A stretch of 64,000 nt of DNA from Limnocylindrus sp040397235 (GTDB lineage: Bacteria; Chloroflexota; Limnocylindria; Limnocylindrales; Limnocylindraceae). Shown here piece after piece: positions 33,586-42,688 of this stretch. The notes beneath the pieces were generated by a model. The model searched no databases. It saw only the letters and a program-made list of their open reading frames with translations, and had not been told where the DNA came from. The position numbers and the translations under genes were made by a program. Numbering within the stretch: position 1 is the first letter of the stretch; each line of letters begins with the position of its first letter. The DNA lies in NCBI GenBank assembly GCA_040397235.1, contig JBBAWH010000002.1:251066-315065 (forward strand), written 5' to 3'.

Positions 33586-34806
33586 ATGGCGAAGCGCCCC
33601 GCAAGCGATCGCAGATCCTTCCTTCGCAGCATCGCCAACGATGGTGCCGCCACCGCCGGATCACTCTTCGGCGCTCTCGGCGCCCTGCGCGGTCAGGCCC
33701 AGTCCATCGGTGCCGACCTGGCTACACCCGCGCGTGAACCTGGCGCCGAGCCAACACGCCGACGCGCCGCGGAGACGCATCTCGACATGCCAGGCGATGC
33801 GGGGCTAATCAAGGCGGGCGCCGCCGCCCCCGAGCCAGCCTTCGCCTCACCGATTCGTGACGAAGAGGGCGCCGTGATCGTGCTCGATGTTCGTGCCCTC
33901 CCAGCGGTGATCGCCGAGCGCCGCGCGACGAGCGCGAGCAGCATCGCCGCACTCCTGACCGTTGACGCCATCGCCCCCGGTCCGATCCGTGGCCTCGCCG
34001 CCGCCTTCGCCCTCGCCCTCGCCAGTGTCGGTTCGGCCGGTGGGCGCGTTGCGCGCCTCCACGCCGCCTCCGCTGCGCTGCGCAATGCCGCACCACTCGC
34101 CGGCTCACTCCACGCTGAACTCGATGCACTCCTCCCCGTTGCGTTGGGGGGCGAGAGCCTCGATGCCGCGATCGCCGCGCGCGCGGCAACGCAGCTCGGT
34201 CAGCGCGCCGCGTACGGCAAGCGCATCGCCGCAACGCTAAAGAGCGCAGGCCTTGCTCGCGACGCGATCATCGCCAGTGGACCTGGACTCGGCGCCACCG
34301 CGTGGGGCGACCTCGCCCCACTACATGAGGCGCTGCGCCACCTTGCTGTGCGCACGATCACGATCGCTGCTGGGCCCACGGTCGATGTGCGCGGCGCAGC
34401 ACGACTTGGTGCCATCGATGCCGCCGACGCGGTGCGTGCCGGCCTCGCCCCACGACTCCTTGAAGACGGCCAACTCGCCAGTGAGATCGCGAACGCGGAT
34501 GGCCCCATCGGCGCGCTGATCCTTGGCAGTGATTCGATCAACCGTGCCGGCTACGCCGTGGTGCCAGCGGGTGGCGTCGGCCTCGCCGCCGCCGCACTCT
34601 TCTCTGGGGTACCCGTCTACCTGGTTGCCGGATCTGCAGCGACCGATCTCACCGGCGCCGAACTCACCAAGCGCGTTGTGGCGGTCAACAGCGCGGCGGC
34701 GCAACGCGGTGCGCCATTCGCCGCGCGTGGCGTAACGAGTGGCGTGCAGATTGCCGTACCGCGCGTTGAGTTGCTGGCACTTGACGGCATCACGCTGATC
34801 GACTGA
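33586..34806 (+). CDS. eIF2B/MtnA-like protein with a twin-arginine-like N-terminus
   Basis: The C-terminal half of this 406-residue protein has the pattern of the eIF2B-alpha/methylthioribose-1-phosphate isomerase fold: a G-P-G-L-G segment, then A-L-I-L-G-S-D-S-I-N-R-A-G, then a long G-G-V-G-L-A-A-A-A-L-F-S-G-V-P-V-Y-L-V-A stretch. The middle is an Ala-rich helical bundle, as in those proteins. The N-terminus reads D-R-R-S-F-L-R-S-I followed by a small-residue helix, similar to a twin-arginine signal or cofactor-loading motif. A sugar-phosphate isomerase role is only an inference. ATG 33586 follows apt by 8 nt and overlaps the GNAT gene by one base. Confidence 0.6.
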   Translation: MAKRPASDRRSFLRSIANDGAATAGSLFGALGALRGQAQSIGADLATPAREPGAEPTRRRAAETHLDMPGDAGLIKAGAAAPEPAFASPIRDEEGAVIVLDVRALPAVIAERRATSASSIAALLTVDAIAPGPIRGLAAAFALALASVGSAGGRVARLHAASAALRNAAPLAGSLHAELDALLPVALGGESLDAAIAARAATQLGQRAAYGKRIAATLKSAGLARDAIIASGPGLGATAWGDLAPLHEALRHLAVRTITIAAGPTVDVRGAARLGAIDAADAVRAGLAPRLLEDGQLASEIANADGPIGALILGSDSINRAGYAVVPAGGVGLAAAALFSGVPVYLVAGSAATDLTGAELTKRVVAVNSAAAQRGAPFAARGVTSGVQIAVPRVELLALDGITLID

Positions 34807-35642
34807 TGAGCACCACGCCGATAGAGGTTTCGGCAACGCGCGATCGTGAACTGGTGCGATCGCTCATCACCGGCGACCGCTGGATCACCGCACACGCCCT
34901 GGCCGATCTTGATGATGGTGAGTTTCCGCGCACGCGCTGTTTCGTTGCGCGCCGCGGCGCAACGCCGATCGCACTCGGCATGGAGTACTCGGGGTGGGCG
35001 CCGCAGCCGCTGCATCTGTACGGTGAGCCAGAGGGGATCGCCACCATCTTGCAGCACGGGATTCGCCCACGCGCCGCCTGGGTGCCAACGCCGATCGGGG
35101 GGAACCCAGTCCTCGATCTGACCTACGAGACGGAAAAGATCAACCCGATGCTGCGCATGGGCCTGACGCGCGCCGAATTCGTGCCGTACACGGGCCCCGC
35201 CGCAGCGCTGGTCGTGCCGCTCATCCCCTCCGATGCGCAAGCGCTGAATCACCTCTACCAGTTGGGCTTCGCCGCATGGCTGCCACCACTCGCCGTCGCC
35301 GAGGGGGTCTATCGCGGCATTCACCGCAACGGCAAGTTGGTTGCCGCAGCTGGAACACATGTGGTCGGTCGACGTGAGCGCATCGCCGTCGTCGGCAACG
35401 TGCTGACGGCATCTAGTGCGCGCGGCAACGGCTACGCCCATGCAAACACCTCAGCGGTGACCGATGCCCTGCTCGGCTTCTGTGATGAGGTGGTGCTGAA
35501 TGTGCAGCGCGACAATGCTGTCGCCATTGCCGTCTATACCTCGCTCGGCTATAGCGTGAAGACTGAATTCGAGGAGCGGCTCGTGATCCGCCGCAGTGGC
35601 ATCTCGGTGCCGCGCATGCTCCGGCGCCTCTTCGGGCGCTGA
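34806..35642 (+). CDS. GNAT-family acetyltransferase
   Basis: The 278-residue protein ends in a GNAT domain (about residues 160-265). Strand beta4 is R-I-A-V-V-G-N-V-L-T, the acetyl-CoA loop is S-A-R-G-N-G-Y-A, and the late Y-T-S-L-G-Y-S-V motif is present. The N-terminal ~150 residues form a second, degenerate GNAT-like half. The substrate is unknown. It shares one base with the previous stop (TGATG), so it is cotranslated with the eIF2B-like protein. Confidence 0.8.
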   Translation: MSTTPIEVSATRDRELVRSLITGDRWITAHALADLDDGEFPRTRCFVARRGATPIALGMEYSGWAPQPLHLYGEPEGIATILQHGIRPRAAWVPTPIGGNPVLDLTYETEKINPMLRMGLTRAEFVPYTGPAAALVVPLIPSDAQALNHLYQLGFAAWLPPLAVAEGVYRGIHRNGKLVAAAGTHVVGRRERIAVVGNVLTASSARGNGYAHANTSAVTDALLGFCDEVVLNVQRDNAVAIAVYTSLGYSVKTEFEERLVIRRSGISVPRMLRRLFGR

Positions 35643-35697
35643 GCACGAAGCGACCGTTTCTTGACCTACCTCCGAGCCCGCCCGCTAGCCCGCACGC

Positions 35698-35703
35698 TAC
35701 GAT
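35698..35703 (+). promoter_or_regulatory. -10 element TACGAT before the guanylyltransferase gene
   Basis: TACGAT is followed by 7 nt and ATG 35711. The upstream ATG at 35702 lies inside this hexamer and is therefore unlikely to be a start. Confidence 0.45.
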
Positions 35704-35710
35704 GCCGCAG

Positions 35711-36661
35711 ATGAGTAGTCGACCCTACGCGGTCGTTCTTGCCGGTGGCGGCGGAACCCGCCTCTGGCCCCTAAGTAGCCCCCATCGGCCGAAGCCGTTC
35801 CTGCCGCTCCTGCATGGGCGCAGCCCACTCGCCGTGACCCTGGAGCGACTCGCGCCGCTGGTCCCCATTGATGACACCTACATCGTGGTGGCGGCGAACC
35901 AGGTGCAGCTCGTGCGCGAGTGCGCGCCACAGATCGCCGCCGATCACATCCTTGCCGAACCGGTCAGCCGCAATACGGGGGCGGCGGTCGCACTTGCCGT
36001 GACAGCGATCGATCGCGCCGACGATGCGGTGATGCTGGTGATCCCCGCCGACCATGCGGTGCGCGATGACAATGCCTGGCGCGTCGCACTTGCCGCCGCA
36101 GCCGATCACGCCGGACACGAGGCCAACGCCCTCTACACACTCGGTGTTGTGCCGACTCGTCCAGAGACAGGATTTGGTTACATCGTCGCCGATGGGGAGC
36201 GGGTCACACGATTTACCGAGAAGCCACAACGCGACGAGGCCGAACGACTGATCGCCGCGGGCGCCCGATGGAACGCGGGAACCTTCGCCTGGCGACGCGA
36301 CAGCGCTCGCGCCGCGCTCCAACGCTTTGCACCAACGCTGATCAACGGCATCGGCGAGTACAGCACGGTGCCAGCAGGACCAATTGACACGTTCGTGATG
36401 GAACCCGCTGCGGCGGCCGGACTGGTGCGCACCCTGCCGCTCGATTGCGGCTGGAGCGACATCGGCTCATGGGGTGAGCTGCGCGCACATCTGCTGCCAC
36501 GCACCTCAATGGAAGAGATCCGCATGGAGGCGCCAGGGGGGCGTACCATTGTGATCAGCAACGAGCATGGGGTGATCGCCCTGCAGCCGAACGGCGCAGC
36601 GACGATGGACCTAGAGCAGATGAGCGGCAGCGATCTGCGCGCCGCATCTGAGAGGGAGTAG
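35711..36661 (+). CDS. manC: Mannose-1-phosphate guanylyltransferase
   Basis: The 316-residue nucleotidyltransferase makes GDP-mannose from GTP and mannose-1-phosphate. The N-terminal pyrophosphorylase loop V-V-L-A-G-G-G-G-T-R-L-W-P-L-S is complete, as are F-x-E-K-P, N-A-G-T-F-x-W and the E-x-S/G-W-S-D-I-G-S-W segment. The protein lacks the C-terminal isomerase domain of bifunctional enzymes, so it is the short form. The phosphomannomutase that supplies its substrate lies 2 bases downstream. Confidence 0.9.
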   Translation: MSSRPYAVVLAGGGGTRLWPLSSPHRPKPFLPLLHGRSPLAVTLERLAPLVPIDDTYIVVAANQVQLVRECAPQIAADHILAEPVSRNTGAAVALAVTAIDRADDAVMLVIPADHAVRDDNAWRVALAAAADHAGHEANALYTLGVVPTRPETGFGYIVADGERVTRFTEKPQRDEAERLIAAGARWNAGTFAWRRDSARAALQRFAPTLINGIGEYSTVPAGPIDTFVMEPAAAAGLVRTLPLDCGWSDIGSWGELRAHLLPRTSMEEIRMEAPGGRTIVISNEHGVIALQPNGAATMDLEQMSGSDLRAASERE

Positions 36662-36663
36662 GG

Positions 36664-38127
36664 ATGGGCGCCGGCGAACCGACAAAGATCCTCTTCGGCA
36701 CCGATGGTTGGCGCGCCAAGATTGGCGACGAGTTCACCTTTGAGAACGTCCGGCGACTCGCCGAGGGCGTCGCCCGCGTCGTAGAAGAGGATGGTGCCAC
36801 CGCCAAGAGCGTCGTCATCGCCTACGATCGCCGCTTCGGCTCGGAAGAGTTCGCGATCGCCGCCGCCGAAATCCTGCTCGCCCACGGCATCCCCGTTGCC
36901 TACTCACGCACCGACGTGCCCACGCAGATGGCCTCGTACGAGGTGGTGATGCGCGGTGCGGCGATGGGCATCGTCATCACCGCCAGCCACAACCCGTGGA
37001 TGGATAACGGCTTCAAGGTGAAGTCGCCGACCGGCGCCGCCGCAGGGCCCGATCTACTGAAGCGCATCGAGGCGCATGTGGCGAGCACCCGTGGCCCTGA
37101 ACTTGTTGGTCGACCCTTCGCCGACGCCGAGGCGGCGGGGATGGTCGAACGCTACGACCCGTACCCGGGCTACAAGAAGTTCGTTGAGCGCAACCTCGAC
37201 CTGAAGGCGATCGCCGCCCAGAAGATGCGCATCCTGGTCGACCCGGTGTACGGCGCGGGCGCCGGCTGGATTGGTCGCCTCCTTGCGGGCGGCAACATCG
37301 TGGTCGACGAGATGCGCAGCGAGCGCAACCCCTGGTTTTGCGGCGTGAACCCTGAGCCGATTCGACCGCACATCGACCCGGTGCTCGCACGCATGGCGGG
37401 CGGCGGCTACGACATGGGGATGCTCCTCGACGGCGATGCTGATCGTGCTGGCGCCGTAGATGAGCGTGGCGTCTTCCTGCATCAGCTGCAGGTCTTCGGA
37501 CTGCTGGCGTACTACATGCTTGAACACAAGAAAGATCTCAGCCCGATCGTGAAGACGGTCAACGAGAGCTCCATGGGGGAGCGACTCGGCGAGCGCTACA
37601 AGGTCACCGTTCACGAGACGCCAGTCGGCTTTAAGTACGTTGGCCCAAAGATGATCGAGACGGGCGCCTCGATGGGTGGCGAAGAGTCGGGCGGCTACGG
37701 CTTCAAGATGCACCTTCCTGAGCGCGACGGCATCTTCGCCGACCTGCTCCTGCTCGACCTGCTGATTCGCGAGCGCGCCCTCGGGCGCCCAACGATGAGC
37801 TCGGTCATGGAGCACGTTGCCTCCATCGCCGGCGCCTCGTACTACCTGCGCATCGACGTGCATATTGATCGCGCCGCCTACCCAGCGGTGAAGGAGCGTC
37901 TCGCCACCGAACTCGTTGGCAGCCCACCGAGCAGCATCGGCAGCCACGCGGTGCGCGCCGTGCCACTCACCACCAACGACGGCGTGAAGTTCTTCACCGA
38001 CGACGGCAGCTGGCTGCTCGTACGCTTCAGCGGCACCGAGCCGCTCGTGCGCGTCTACGCCGAGGCGACCTCTGCAGAGCTGCGCGACGAACTCCTGGTG
38101 ATCGGCGAGCGACTCGCGCGCGGCTAA
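36664..38127 (+). CDS. Phosphoglucomutase/phosphomannomutase
   Basis: The 487-residue alpha-D-phosphohexomutase has the phosphoserine loop T-A-S-H-N-P near residue 104, the metal loop D-G-D-A-D-R-A-G, the sugar loop G-G-E-E-S-G-G and the phosphate loop R-F-S-G-T-E-P. It probably converts mannose-6-phosphate to mannose-1-phosphate for the preceding guanylyltransferase; a glucose-phosphate or phosphoglucosamine substrate is possible. GAGAGGGAG lies upstream of ATG. Confidence 0.9.
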   Translation: MGAGEPTKILFGTDGWRAKIGDEFTFENVRRLAEGVARVVEEDGATAKSVVIAYDRRFGSEEFAIAAAEILLAHGIPVAYSRTDVPTQMASYEVVMRGAAMGIVITASHNPWMDNGFKVKSPTGAAAGPDLLKRIEAHVASTRGPELVGRPFADAEAAGMVERYDPYPGYKKFVERNLDLKAIAAQKMRILVDPVYGAGAGWIGRLLAGGNIVVDEMRSERNPWFCGVNPEPIRPHIDPVLARMAGGGYDMGMLLDGDADRAGAVDERGVFLHQLQVFGLLAYYMLEHKKDLSPIVKTVNESSMGERLGERYKVTVHETPVGFKYVGPKMIETGASMGGEESGGYGFKMHLPERDGIFADLLLLDLLIRERALGRPTMSSVMEHVASIAGASYYLRIDVHIDRAAYPAVKERLATELVGSPPSSIGSHAVRAVPLTTNDGVKFFTDDGSWLLVRFSGTEPLVRVYAEATSAELRDELLVIGERLARG

Positions 38128-38137
38128 CGCCCCACCG

Positions 38138-38956
38138 CTACGGCGCCCCATCCCACCCGAGCAGCACAAGGCTTCCCGCATCTAACTGCAGCTCGAACGC
38201 CGCGCCATCACGCAGCTCTCCGCGAAGGCACCAGGCGAGGCGGCGTGGTGTGCGCTGACCTGATGCTTCACTCGTTCCATCGGTAGGGAGCACCCAGGCG
38301 AGCTCGGGGCTCCCGTCAATGAGCGCACCGCTCGGCAGGAGCGCCACTGCCGCACGCAGTACGGCATCACCGCGGGCGATACGTGCTGGAGGCGCGGCAA
38401 GGGGATACTCCTCAATGGCGAGCCCAACGAGCTCGCCAACACCGTTCAGCACCACGCGCGTGCCGTCGCCCGGCACGGGCACGCCGCGCACCTCCCGAGT
38501 CCAAATCACCAGCGTGCGCCTGGCGGCACTCTGCACCACTGGGCCACCCTCTGGCATCTCAAGCCCCAGCCGCACCAAGTGACGTAGCGCTCGTGCGATC
38601 GCCGCACTCTCACTGAGAGCACCGCCCTCCAGCGCCACGCCACTTGTGGCAATCAAGCGCAACGATCCATCGAGCGCACTCTCAACACGTAACACCTCAA
38701 CGCCGCTTACACCGAGAAGAACCTGACGAACGCGCTGCTCGCCACTCTCACTGCGGACCACGGTGAACGGTCGGGTGACAAGCCCCCGCAACTCCAGCGG
38801 CGAAAGAAGTTGTGCGGCGATGGTCGTAATGGGCCGCATGTTGAGTCCAGCCCCCTCAGCCAGGGGCGCACGACTCGGTGCGATCGCTGTACCTGGCGCA
38901 CCGCAGGCGGCAACGAGTCCAACGAGCAGTGAGAGCGCCCAGCGGACCTTATACAT
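38138..38956 (-). CDS. Lipoprotein of unknown function
   Basis: ATG 38956 starts a type II signal peptide: basic M-Y-K-V-R, a hydrophobic core and lipobox V-A-A-C (Cys20 or nearby). The ~245-residue mature part resembles the two-lobe layout of PepSY/YkoI-type extracytoplasmic domains (repeated I-A-R-x-x-A-L/A-V-L-R-A-A-V helices followed by beta strands), but the match is weak and no catalytic residues are recognised. It overlaps the end of the caspase-like gene by 8 bases, so the two secreted proteins are coexpressed. Upstream in-frame codons belong to that gene. Confidence 0.65.
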   Translation of the reverse strand: MYKVRWALSLLVGLVAACGAPGTAIAPSRAPLAEGAGLNMRPITTIAAQLLSPLELRGLVTRPFTVVRSESGEQRVRQVLLGVSGVEVLRVESALDGSLRLIATSGVALEGGALSESAAIARALRHLVRLGLEMPEGGPVVQSAARRTLVIWTREVRGVPVPGDGTRVVLNGVGELVGLAIEEYPLAAPPARIARGDAVLRAAVALLPSGALIDGSPELAWVLPTDGTSEASGQRTPRRLAWCLRGELRDGAAFELQLDAGSLVLLGWDGAP

Positions 38957-39677
38957 AGCGTTGCCCTCCAATGTCGGGGAGATCGGCTGACGGCGCGTGT
39001 GGCAGATGCCCGTAGCCACCCCACCACTCGGGGGTGAGGTGCTCCGGGTCGTAGGCACTAAGAAGTGCGCGATCGAACGCAGCCCCAGCCGTCGCACCAT
39101 CGAGTAGCCCGCGCCAGAAGGCGCGTTCAAAACGTAGGGCCGCACCCTGCCACGCCGTGCCGATGTAGCTCACGTAAAAACTGTCGGGCTCTCCAGAGCC
39201 TTGCACCTTGCGTTGCGCAATACCGAATGCGCCAGGAAGGCGCGAGGCCCGTTCGCCGTTATGGCAACTCGAGATGTAGACGAGCGAGGCAGCGGGTGTG
39301 CCACGGCGCATCACCGCGATCTCGGATGGCAAGACGATCGGCGCGCCGAGGCAGAGCCCACTGTCGGCGCGGAAGCCACCGACACGACTGCTGGACTTTG
39401 AATCCCAATAGAGATCGCCGTGGCTATGCACATAGAAGGCGGCCGATGATGCGCCCACAACCATGGCGCGGCGCGTGAAGGTTGGCCCCACGGCACCACC
39501 TACCTCCCAGCCGAGCGCCGCGAGTGCGGTACGCGCCTGTCGGGCCAGCTGATCGGGGAGGGTGTTCGCGGTGCCGGTGCACGCTTCGGCGAAGGCGGTG
39601 CGATTGGCGAAGACTGTGGCGCTCTCGGCTGGCGGCGCGAGGGTGATTGCTGCGGCGAGGAGAACTGCTCCGACCAT
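38949..39677 (-). CDS. Secreted caspase-fold-like protein (His/Cys dyad)
   Basis: The 242-residue protein has a Sec signal peptide (about 1-20) and a single domain with two motifs in the order and spacing of caspase-like (CHAT, C25, clostripain-type) peptidases. The first is F-Y-V-H-S-H-G-D with His86 after a hydrophobic strand. The second is S-L-V-Y-I-S-S-C-H-N-G with Cys138, also after a strand. Later residues (G-T-A-W-Q-G-A, a helical A-F-W-R-G-L-L-D-G segment) fit the rest of the fold. It is probably a periplasmic or extracellular protease or an inactive relative. A GGAGGGAG site precedes ATG 39677. It runs divergently from the B12 riboswitch. Confidence 0.65.
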   Translation of the reverse strand: MVGAVLLAAAITLAPPAESATVFANRTAFAEACTGTANTLPDQLARQARTALAALGWEVGGAVGPTFTRRAMVVGASSAAFYVHSHGDLYWDSKSSSRVGGFRADSGLCLGAPIVLPSEIAVMRRGTPAASLVYISSCHNGERASRLPGAFGIAQRKVQGSGEPDSFYVSYIGTAWQGAALRFERAFWRGLLDGATAGAAFDRALLSAYDPEHLTPEWWGGYGHLPHAPSADLPDIGGQRYV

Positions 39678-39747
39678 GCTCCCTCCAGATTCCGAGCGGG
39701 GGCGAGGGCAGAGGAGCACTCTCGCACGGTGCGCGTATCGGCCGCGT

Positions 39748-39776
39748 TTGCAGGGTCAATACGTTGGTGATAAAGT
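39748..39776 (+). promoter_or_regulatory. btuFCD promoter (TTGCAG-17-TAAAGT)
   Basis: TTGCAG at 39748-39753 and TAAAGT at 39771-39776 are 17 bp apart. The transcript would begin about 39783, at the 5' edge of the riboswitch. Confidence 0.6.
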
Positions 39777-39782
39777 CCCCGC

Positions 39783-39905
39783 AGCAACGCCGCGTGGACG
39801 CGAAGCTGGTGAGATTCCAGCACTGTCCCGCAACGGTTATTGGGAGTGGCTCCCATAAGTCCGGTCGCCGGACACGCGGCATTAAAAAGCTTAGGCCCTC
39901 GAGGC
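39783..39905 (+). promoter_or_regulatory. Cobalamin riboswitch
   Basis: The stretch GCTGGTGAGATTCCAGCACT followed by GTCCCGCAACGGT matches the B12-box core of the cobalamin riboswitch, and AAGTCCGG...CCGGAC forms the closing stem further on. A segment with CCCTCGAGGCAAGGG just before the GGGAGG ribosome-binding site could be the switch that hides it when B12 is bound. The controlled genes encode a B12-type importer, which fits. Confidence 0.92.
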
Positions 39906-39917
39906 AAGGGAGGAAGC

Positions 39918-40880
39918 ATGACTGCTTTCGTACGCTCGCACCAGTTTTCGTTCGCCACACTGCTGCTCGTTGCAGCACTCGTCTCCGGCGCATGTGGCGG
40001 AAATGCCACCAACTCACTGCCGTCAGTGAGCCCCACACCAATCGTGGAGGCCGATTACCCTCGCACCGTCATCGACGATGCAGGCGTTTCGGTAAAGATC
40101 GCAGCGAAGCCGCAGCGCATCGTCGCACTCACCCCAGCAAGCGTTGAGGCGCTCGCTCAATTTGGGCTTGGCCAGAGCGTCGTCGGTGTCGCAGCGTGTA
40201 GCTGCCTCCCCATCGCGTTCACGGCAACACCGCAGGTCGCCGACTACACCGGCACCAACGTTGAGGCGATCATTTCCCTCAACCCTGACCTTGTGTTTGT
40301 CGGTGGTTCGGGCTTCACCCCCGACGATGCGATTACGCTGCTGAAGGCGGCGAACATTACACTCGTGACGCTGGACCCAAAGAGCATTAGTGGCGTCTAC
40401 ACAACCCTGCAGCTGATCGGCGATGCAGCGGGCGCAAGCGTTGCCGCGGCTGAAGCGATCACGATCGCAAAGTCCGATATCGCTGTGCTCACCGCCCTCG
40501 TGCAGGACCAGCCGATGGTCAGCGTCTTCTATGAGATTGATGCGACCGGCGCGATCTACGGCCTCGCCCCCGATGACTATGCCGCCGAGCTCGTGGCGTT
40601 GGCCCGAGGCGACCTGGTGAGCAGCGGTGTGAACGGCGTCTACGAGATCTCGCTTGAGGCCCTCGTAACCGCCGCCCCCGCCGTGATCCTGCTCGGTGAT
40701 GCCGCCTACGGCGTCACCGCTGAGGCGGTAGCGGCGCGACCAGGGTGGGGAACCATTCCCGCCGTGGTGAACGGCGCACTACGACCGATTGATGGCGACC
40801 TCGTCTCCATCCCTGGGCCGCGTATCGCCGAGGCGTTCCGCGCCATCGTGGCGCAGCTACATCCGATGATCCTTCCATAG
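39918..40880 (+). CDS. btuF: Vitamin B12 ABC importer, substrate-binding protein
   Basis: The 320-residue periplasmic-binding protein has an export signal (about 1-27) with a possible lipidation cysteine in S-G-A-C-G. The mature domain shows the class III pattern: P-Q-R-I-V-A-L-T-P-A-S-V-E, then N-V-E-A-I-I-S-L-N-P-D-L-V, and a C-terminal lobe. Cobalamin specificity is inferred from the riboswitch just upstream; by sequence alone it could bind a siderophore or haem. ATG 39918 follows AGGGAGGA. btuC follows 8 nt later. Confidence 0.87.
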   Translation: MTAFVRSHQFSFATLLLVAALVSGACGGNATNSLPSVSPTPIVEADYPRTVIDDAGVSVKIAAKPQRIVALTPASVEALAQFGLGQSVVGVAACSCLPIAFTATPQVADYTGTNVEAIISLNPDLVFVGGSGFTPDDAITLLKAANITLVTLDPKSISGVYTTLQLIGDAAGASVAAAEAITIAKSDIAVLTALVQDQPMVSVFYEIDATGAIYGLAPDDYAAELVALARGDLVSSGVNGVYEISLEALVTAAPAVILLGDAAYGVTAEAVAARPGWGTIPAVVNGALRPIDGDLVSIPGPRIAEAFRAIVAQLHPMILP

Positions 40881-40888
40881 CCATAGGG

Positions 40889-41899
40889 GTGCGCCGAACC
40901 ACGCTTCTCTCACTCGCGGCACTCGCCCTGGTGGCGATTGGCGCGGTGGGCTTCGGCGTCGCGAACATTGCGCCGCTCGATGTGTTGGCGATCATCGGCA
41001 AGAGCCTCTTCGGCTTGCCGATAGGCGGCGAGATCAGTGCCGGGTCGACCTCGATCGTGATGGAGATTCGCCTGCCGCGAATCCTCGCCGCGATCGCGGT
41101 CGGCGCAGCGCTGGCCACGTCGGGTGTCGCGTTCCAGTCTCTGCTGCGCAATCCACTCGCCGACCCGTATGTGCTCGGCACCAGTAGCGGCGCAGCGCTC
41201 GGTGCGGCGATCGCCTTCCTGTTGCCGATTACGGGAATCGCCTGGGAGCTCGGCGGCGTGCAACTCGCCGCATTCGTTGGCGCGCTTGCCTCGGTGGCGC
41301 TTGTCTGGCGTATCGCTGGCATCGGTAGCGGCGAGGAGCGCATCGCCAGCGTGTTGCTCGTCGGCTACGCCGTCGCCTCTCTGCTCGCTGCGGCGCTCTC
41401 GCTGGTGATGCTCGCGAGCGGCGCCAACCTGCGCGCCATCTTCGGATTCTTGCTCGGTGGTCTCGACGGTGTCACCTGGCCACGCCTCGCCGCCGCCGCT
41501 GTGCCGATCGCCCTCGCCACGCTGCTCCTCGCCCGGCGCGGCCGTGCGCTCGCCGCCTTCCTCCTCGGTGATGAGGGGGCGACACACTTGGGTATCGACG
41601 TGCGCCGTGAGCGACGTATCGCCGTGGCGCTCGCCACCCTCGCCACAGCGTCTGCCGTCGCACTCGCCGGCCTGGTTGGATTCGTTGGCCTCGTCGTGCC
41701 GCACCTGGCGCGCCTCGCCGTTGGCTCCGACCCGCGTGCCGTGTTCCCACTCTCAGCGATCGGTGGGGCGCTCCTCCTGCTCCTCGCCGACACGGTCGCC
41801 CGCACCATCGGCGTCCCCGTTGGCGTCATCACCGCCCTGATCGGCGCACCGTTCCTCCTCTGGCTGCTGCATCGCGCACGCGCCGGGTACGCCTTGTGA
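40889..41899 (+). CDS. btuC: Vitamin B12 ABC importer, permease
   Basis: The 336-residue FecCD-type permease has about ten spans, the R-L-P-R-I-L-A-A signature near residue 65 and G-x-x-x-Q-S-L-L-R-N-P-L-A-D-P-Y-V-L-G. The ATPase-contact helix is G-L-V-V-P-H-L-A-R. GTG 40889 follows AGGG. The product pairs with BtuF and BtuD in one operon under the riboswitch. Confidence 0.9.
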   Translation: MRRTTLLSLAALALVAIGAVGFGVANIAPLDVLAIIGKSLFGLPIGGEISAGSTSIVMEIRLPRILAAIAVGAALATSGVAFQSLLRNPLADPYVLGTSSGAALGAAIAFLLPITGIAWELGGVQLAAFVGALASVALVWRIAGIGSGEERIASVLLVGYAVASLLAAALSLVMLASGANLRAIFGFLLGGLDGVTWPRLAAAAVPIALATLLLARRGRALAAFLLGDEGATHLGIDVRRERRIAVALATLATASAVALAGLVGFVGLVVPHLARLAVGSDPRAVFPLSAIGGALLLLLADTVARTIGVPVGVITALIGAPFLLWLLHRARAGYAL

Positions 41900-42678
41900 G
41901 TGCCAACGACACCGCCCCCTACGAACTCCTCGGCGCACATGACCTGCGTGTTGACCTCGGCGGCGCCACGATCTTGCAGGATGCTTCACTAAGCATTGGC
42001 CCAGGGGAGCGCGTTGCCATTGTTGGCCCGAACGGTGCTGGCAAGACCACGCTTATGCGCGCACTGAGTGGTGCGGTTCCTGTGACCAGCGGCGAGATCA
42101 TCCTCTGCTCCGAGCCGATCCAGAACCTCTCGCGCGAAACGATTGCGCGATCGATCGCTGTTGTGAGCTCCGACATCGCGCTCCCATTCGCCACGCGTGT
42201 CGACGAACTTGTTGCACTCGGTCGCATTCCGCACGGTCGCGGTCCCGCCGGCCCAAGCGCACACGATCGCGAGCGCGCCAGCGCCGCCATTGAACGCGTC
42301 GGCGCATCACACCTGCAGCGCCGTGACGTTCGCACCCTCAGCGCCGGCGAACGACAGCTTGCCGCCGTCGCCCTTGGCCTTGCGCAAGAGACGCCAATCC
42401 TCGCCCTCGACGAGCCAACGGCGCATCTCGACCTGCGTCATCGCATGGAGATCGCCGACCTTCTCATTAGCCTCGCCGGCGACGAGACGATCATGAAGAC
42501 GAAGCGCACGATCGTCGCAATCTTCCATGAGCTCGACATCGTGCGCGATGGATTCAGCCGCGTGATCCTTGTATCAAACGGCACCATCGCCGCCGACGGC
42601 ACGCCTGCAGAGGTGCTGACCGCAGAGCGAATTAGTAACGCGTGGGGGATTCCTTTAGAGCGAGCGGCGCGGCTTTAG
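41896..42678 (+). CDS. btuD: Vitamin B12 ABC importer, ATP-binding protein
   Basis: The 260-residue ATPase has Walker A G-P-N-G-A-G-K-T-T, signature L-S-A-G-E-R-Q-L-A-A-V-A (Ala for the usual Gly at the third position), Walker B I-L-A-L-D-E-P-T-A-H-L-D and the switch histidine F-H-E-L-D. GTG 41896 overlaps btuC (GTGA). It is the last gene of the riboswitch operon and converges with the GcvT-like gene. Confidence 0.9.
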   Translation: MSANDTAPYELLGAHDLRVDLGGATILQDASLSIGPGERVAIVGPNGAGKTTLMRALSGAVPVTSGEIILCSEPIQNLSRETIARSIAVVSSDIALPFATRVDELVALGRIPHGRGPAGPSAHDRERASAAIERVGASHLQRRDVRTLSAGERQLAAVALGLAQETPILALDEPTAHLDLRHRMEIADLLISLAGDETIMKTKRTIVAIFHELDIVRDGFSRVILVSNGTIAADGTPAEVLTAERISNAWGIPLERAARL

Positions 42679-42688
42679 CCGCAGCGAC

